Positions 62,515 through 64,000 of a stretch of DNA of 64,000 nucleotides are shown here, piece after piece. This DNA comes from Ipomoea triloba (lineage: Eukaryota; Streptophyta; Magnoliopsida; Solanales; Convolvulaceae). The translations under genes were made by a program, and so were the position numbers. How positions within the stretch are numbered: the first letter of the stretch is position 1; the number at the start of each line of letters is the position of its first letter. The notes under the pieces were generated by a model. It was not told the origin of the DNA, made no database searches, and worked only from the letters and a program-made list of their open reading frames with translations. Location: positions 4,494,753 to 4,558,752 of the forward strand of contig NC_044929.1 in assembly GCF_003576645.1 (NCBI RefSeq). The letters run 5' to 3'.

Positions 62515-63025
62515 GAGAGAAATAAGAACCAATCACAGTCTTACATCTGTAAAAATTTGAAGGATATGATCCTATTTTAAAAAAATGTGGTGGTATTTTC
62601 GTAATTATCATCAACTTTACTATGCAAACTTGAACACTTAAATATGCAATCTTTAACAACTAAATATTCAAACTTGACAAATTTTATAAAATCAACGAAA
62701 AAACTAAATTTTAAATCTAAACCGTAAATGTTAAACTTTAAGTAGTAAAAAGTAAATCACTAAACCAAATTAAATAAAAAATTCAGTCATAAACTCTAAA
62801 ATCGAAACCCTAAGTGCAATGCACTTTCAACTCTAAGTGCAATGCACTTTCGCAAGTGCAATATTTTAATACTAAATATGAAAAATGTTAATATTAAATG
62901 TGCAAACCTACAAAAATCTAAAAATTACAAATTTTAGTGTTCAAGTTTGCATAGTAAAATTGGTGATAATTATAAAAATATCATCGATTTAAAAAAAAAA
63001 TGATATGATTCGTCCAATTTTTTCA
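62515..63025. mobile_element. MITE-like repeat with inverted ends, copy 2
   Basis: The left end ('aaggatatgatcctattttaaaa... actatgcaaacttgaacact') and right end ('agtgttcaagtttgcatagt... aaaaatgatatgattcgtcc') are inverted repeats of about 90 bp. The core matches 55630-55879. It is non-coding. Confidence 0.75.
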
Positions 63026-63291
63026 GACTAATTAAATGTTGAACATTAATCATAATTGTTATATTAAAATCAGACATTACAGCTCATTAAATGACTATTT
63101 ATTGAATTTGTCACCATACTGAATCCTAAGCTACCATTTTTTTTGTCATTCAATGAATGATACCCTGACAACACCATTTTTTTTTATCTTTCCAACAACA
63201 AGCTATGACGATGCATGTTATCTTTAAATTAAAATATTTAATGCTACAAGTCGCAGAAAGCCACAACCAAAATATTTAACTTAAAAAAATA

Positions 63292-63350
63292 CTCCGTAGC
63301 ATTGTTTCTTCTGTGAAAGCTTACACACAATCAGATCTAGAGATCGAAGC
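63292..63350 (+). promoter_or_regulatory. Conserved leader of NLR5
   Basis: Only the proximal part is kept: 'cttctgtgaaagcttacacac' and 'agatctagagatcgaagc', immediately before the ATG. More distal matches to other leaders occur near 63100-63200, interrupted by other sequence. Confidence 0.6.
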
Positions 63351-64000
63351 ATGGCTTGTGTAGCTGTAGCTTCTCTTCTCAGAACAATAGAGCTTGAGTT
63401 CCTGCAATATCAGCCACGTCCAGTTGTTCTAGACAATGATCTCATCTCTCCCAACAAAGACTTTATCCAATCTTTTCACCAAAAGCTTGGATTTCTCATA
63501 AGTCAGCTCGATGAGGAAAGAATCGATATGGATGGTGTTGAAGCAGTTAAACACTTGGAAACAAAGCTCAGGGATTTAGCTTTCAGAGTGGAAGATGAAA
63601 TCGAAATCCTAATAGCACACCTTTATGATGAAGAGGAAGAGGAAGATGAAGTCAAAATAGCAGATCTCGTTTTGAAAGAGGAAAAACCACAGTTGGACAC
63701 AGAAGGGGAGAAGTCTCAGCCTTATTGTGTGAAACTTCATCAAGTTTTTCAAAGTGCAATGGAAGAAATTGAAGCCATCGAGGAAGAGTTGCTGAAAATC
63801 AAGGCAGAAGGAAGAAAGACAGGCCATGATGTTCTACAAAGGTCTCAAGTTCTTTCCTCCCACCATGCTTCACACTCCAAGGAAGAAATGGTCGGGAAAA
63901 AAGACGAGTTTGAGATAATCAAGAAGAAGCTAACTGAACTTGGATCTAAGGAAAGAAAAGTTGTATCAATAATAGGTACGGGAGGAATCGGTAAGACAAC
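63351..64000 (+). CDS. NLR5: R1-type NLR, 5' part (cut by window end)
   Basis: Open from the ATG at 63351 through the last base, 216 full codons. It encodes the coiled-coil region (MACVAVASLLRTIELEFLQ), an acidic insert like that of NLR4 (DEEEEEDEVKIADLVLKEE), the linker with HHASHSKEEMVGKKDEFEI, and the start of the NB-ARC P-loop. The P-loop reads GTGGIGKT where the paralogues have GMGGIGKT. The Lys and Thr that contact nucleotide phosphates are kept, so the change need not inactivate it. Whether the rest is intact cannot be seen. Confidence 0.9.
   Translation, partial: MACVAVASLLRTIELEFLQYQPRPVVLDNDLISPNKDFIQSFHQKLGFLISQLDEERIDMDGVEAVKHLETKLRDLAFRVEDEIEILIAHLYDEEEEEDEVKIADLVLKEEKPQLDTEGEKSQPYCVKLHQVFQSAMEEIEAIEEELLKIKAEGRKTGHDVLQRSQVLSSHHASHSKEEMVGKKDEFEIIKKKLTELGSKERKVVSIIGTGGIGKT

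Noticed and set aside
62198..62560. 120-residue open frame between NLR4 and NLR5
   Set aside because: No recognisable domain, lies in repeat-derived spacer and runs into the MITE at 62515.

Overview
The window is nuclear DNA of a flowering plant: spliced genes with GT-AG introns, AT-rich spacers, MITEs, SINEs, LTR remnants, a Helitron remnant and a cluster of R1-type CC-NB-ARC-LRR disease-resistance genes. The R1-like NLR type and the tRNA-derived SINEs point to an asterid, most likely Solanales and perhaps Convolvulaceae (Ipomoea-like). That placement is inference, not something the sequence proves.

Layout. (1) 1-15125 is a satellite array of a roughly 146-bp monomer. A block of about 15 copies that look identical lies at about 684-2990. 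A five- to six-monomer higher-order repeat lies at about 8360-12160. A 1232-bp Mutator-like element with a perfect 9-bp target duplication is inserted at 3232-4463. (2) 15126-20541 is transposon-derived: LTR-like remnants, two tRNA-derived SINE fragments and a 1.6-kb foldback element. (3) 20.6-34.7 kb holds three ordinary plus-strand genes: a small OB-fold nucleic-acid-binding protein (two exons), a BURP-domain polygalacturonase-1 beta-like wall protein (two exons) and the splicing factor PRP17/CDC40. The last codons of PRP17 appear to be split by a 2-kb intron. (4) 34.7-37 kb holds LTR and copia remnants. (5) 37.3-64.0 kb is a head-to-tail cluster of five R1-like NLR genes, all plus strand. 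NLR1 and NLR2 look intact. NLR3 is a pseudogene. NLR4 is truncated by a 31-bp deletion. NLR5 runs off the window end.

How the parts relate. The NLR copies share leader sequence, 3' flank and a small 3' intron, so they arose by tandem duplication. Broken pieces of two housekeeping genes lie between them: PRP17, whose intact copy is just upstream, and pyridoxamine-phosphate oxidase (PDX3), which has no intact copy here. The PDX3 pieces recur after NLR1, NLR2 and NLR3, so they travelled with the duplicating unit. Comparing these copies dates later insertions, including a MITE whose empty site is visible in the paralogues. Shared blocks of protein variants among the NLRs suggest gene conversion.

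No wholly new biochemical system is evident. The most unusual material is the homogenised 146-bp satellite with its conserved dyads and the gene-fragment-carrying NLR duplication unit. All homology statements come from reading the sequence and remembering families; no searches were run.
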